Source of the DNA: Auxenochlorella pyrenoidosa
Lineage: Eukaryota > Chlorophyta > Trebouxiophyceae > Chlorellales > Chlorellaceae
DNA length: 20,055 nt
Direction: 5' to 3'
NCBI GenBank assembly: GCA_001430745.1
Contig: KQ482011.1
Location: forward strand, 60,028-80,082
Part shown: piece after piece, positions 20,037 to 20,055 of the stretch
Numbering within the stretch: position 1 is the stretch's first letter
Layout: the number at the start of each line of letters is the position of its first letter
The notes under the pieces: generated by a model
Seen by the model: only the letters and a program-made list of their open reading frames with translations
What the model was told of the DNA's origin: nothing
Database searches by the model: none
Program-made: the position numbers and the translations under genes

Positions 20037-20055
20037 CGGGCGGGTTGGAGGGGTC

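Overview
This looks like nuclear DNA from a green alga, most likely a Chlorella-like trebouxiophyte. It is very GC-rich. The genes are cut into many short exons by introns of roughly 50-850 bp whose acceptors nearly all read TGCAG or CGCAG. The products are eukaryotic: pyruvate kinase, acyl-protein thioesterase, a mitochondrial carrier, elongin C and a dynein assembly factor. There are no prokaryotic operons. The lineage is inferred from gene style and resemblance to chlorophyte proteins, not proven.

I rebuilt seven protein-coding genes by joining exons so that splice signals, reading phase and family similarity all agree. Left to right: (1) 343-2634, minus: N-terminal 239 residues of an algal-type pyruvate kinase, with its 3' end beyond the window. 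(2) 3438-6562, minus: acyl-protein thioesterase/carboxylesterase, 10 exons, 344 aa, complete triad plus an extra SAP-like C-terminal tail. (3) 7233-9095, minus: mitochondrial carrier family protein, 6 exons, 292 aa. (4) 9948-14466, plus: 13 exons, 647 aa, a farnesoic acid O-methyltransferase-like domain followed by a BACK-like region and an F5/8 type C-like domain. (5) 15389-16149, minus: elongin C, 3 exons, 101 aa. (6) 16287-18300, plus: DNAAF1/ODA7-type leucine-rich-repeat axonemal dynein assembly factor, 5 exons, 455 aa. (7) 19295-20010, minus: C-terminal end of an unrecognised low-complexity protein, with its 5' end beyond the window.

Genes 1-3 run head to tail on the minus strand. Genes 3/4 and 5/6 are divergent pairs. 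Genes 4/5 and 6/7 converge on shared 3' regions. The genes do not form an obvious pathway. Two of them, the BACK-containing protein and elongin C, belong to families often linked to cullin ubiquitin ligases.

The most notable results are six inferred GC-AG introns out of 39, a flagellar dynein assembly factor in what may be a coccoid alga, a decayed copy of a carrier exon inside the preceding intron, and the unusual domain make-up of genes 2 and 4. I saw no RNA genes, transposons, CRISPR arrays or viral genes.
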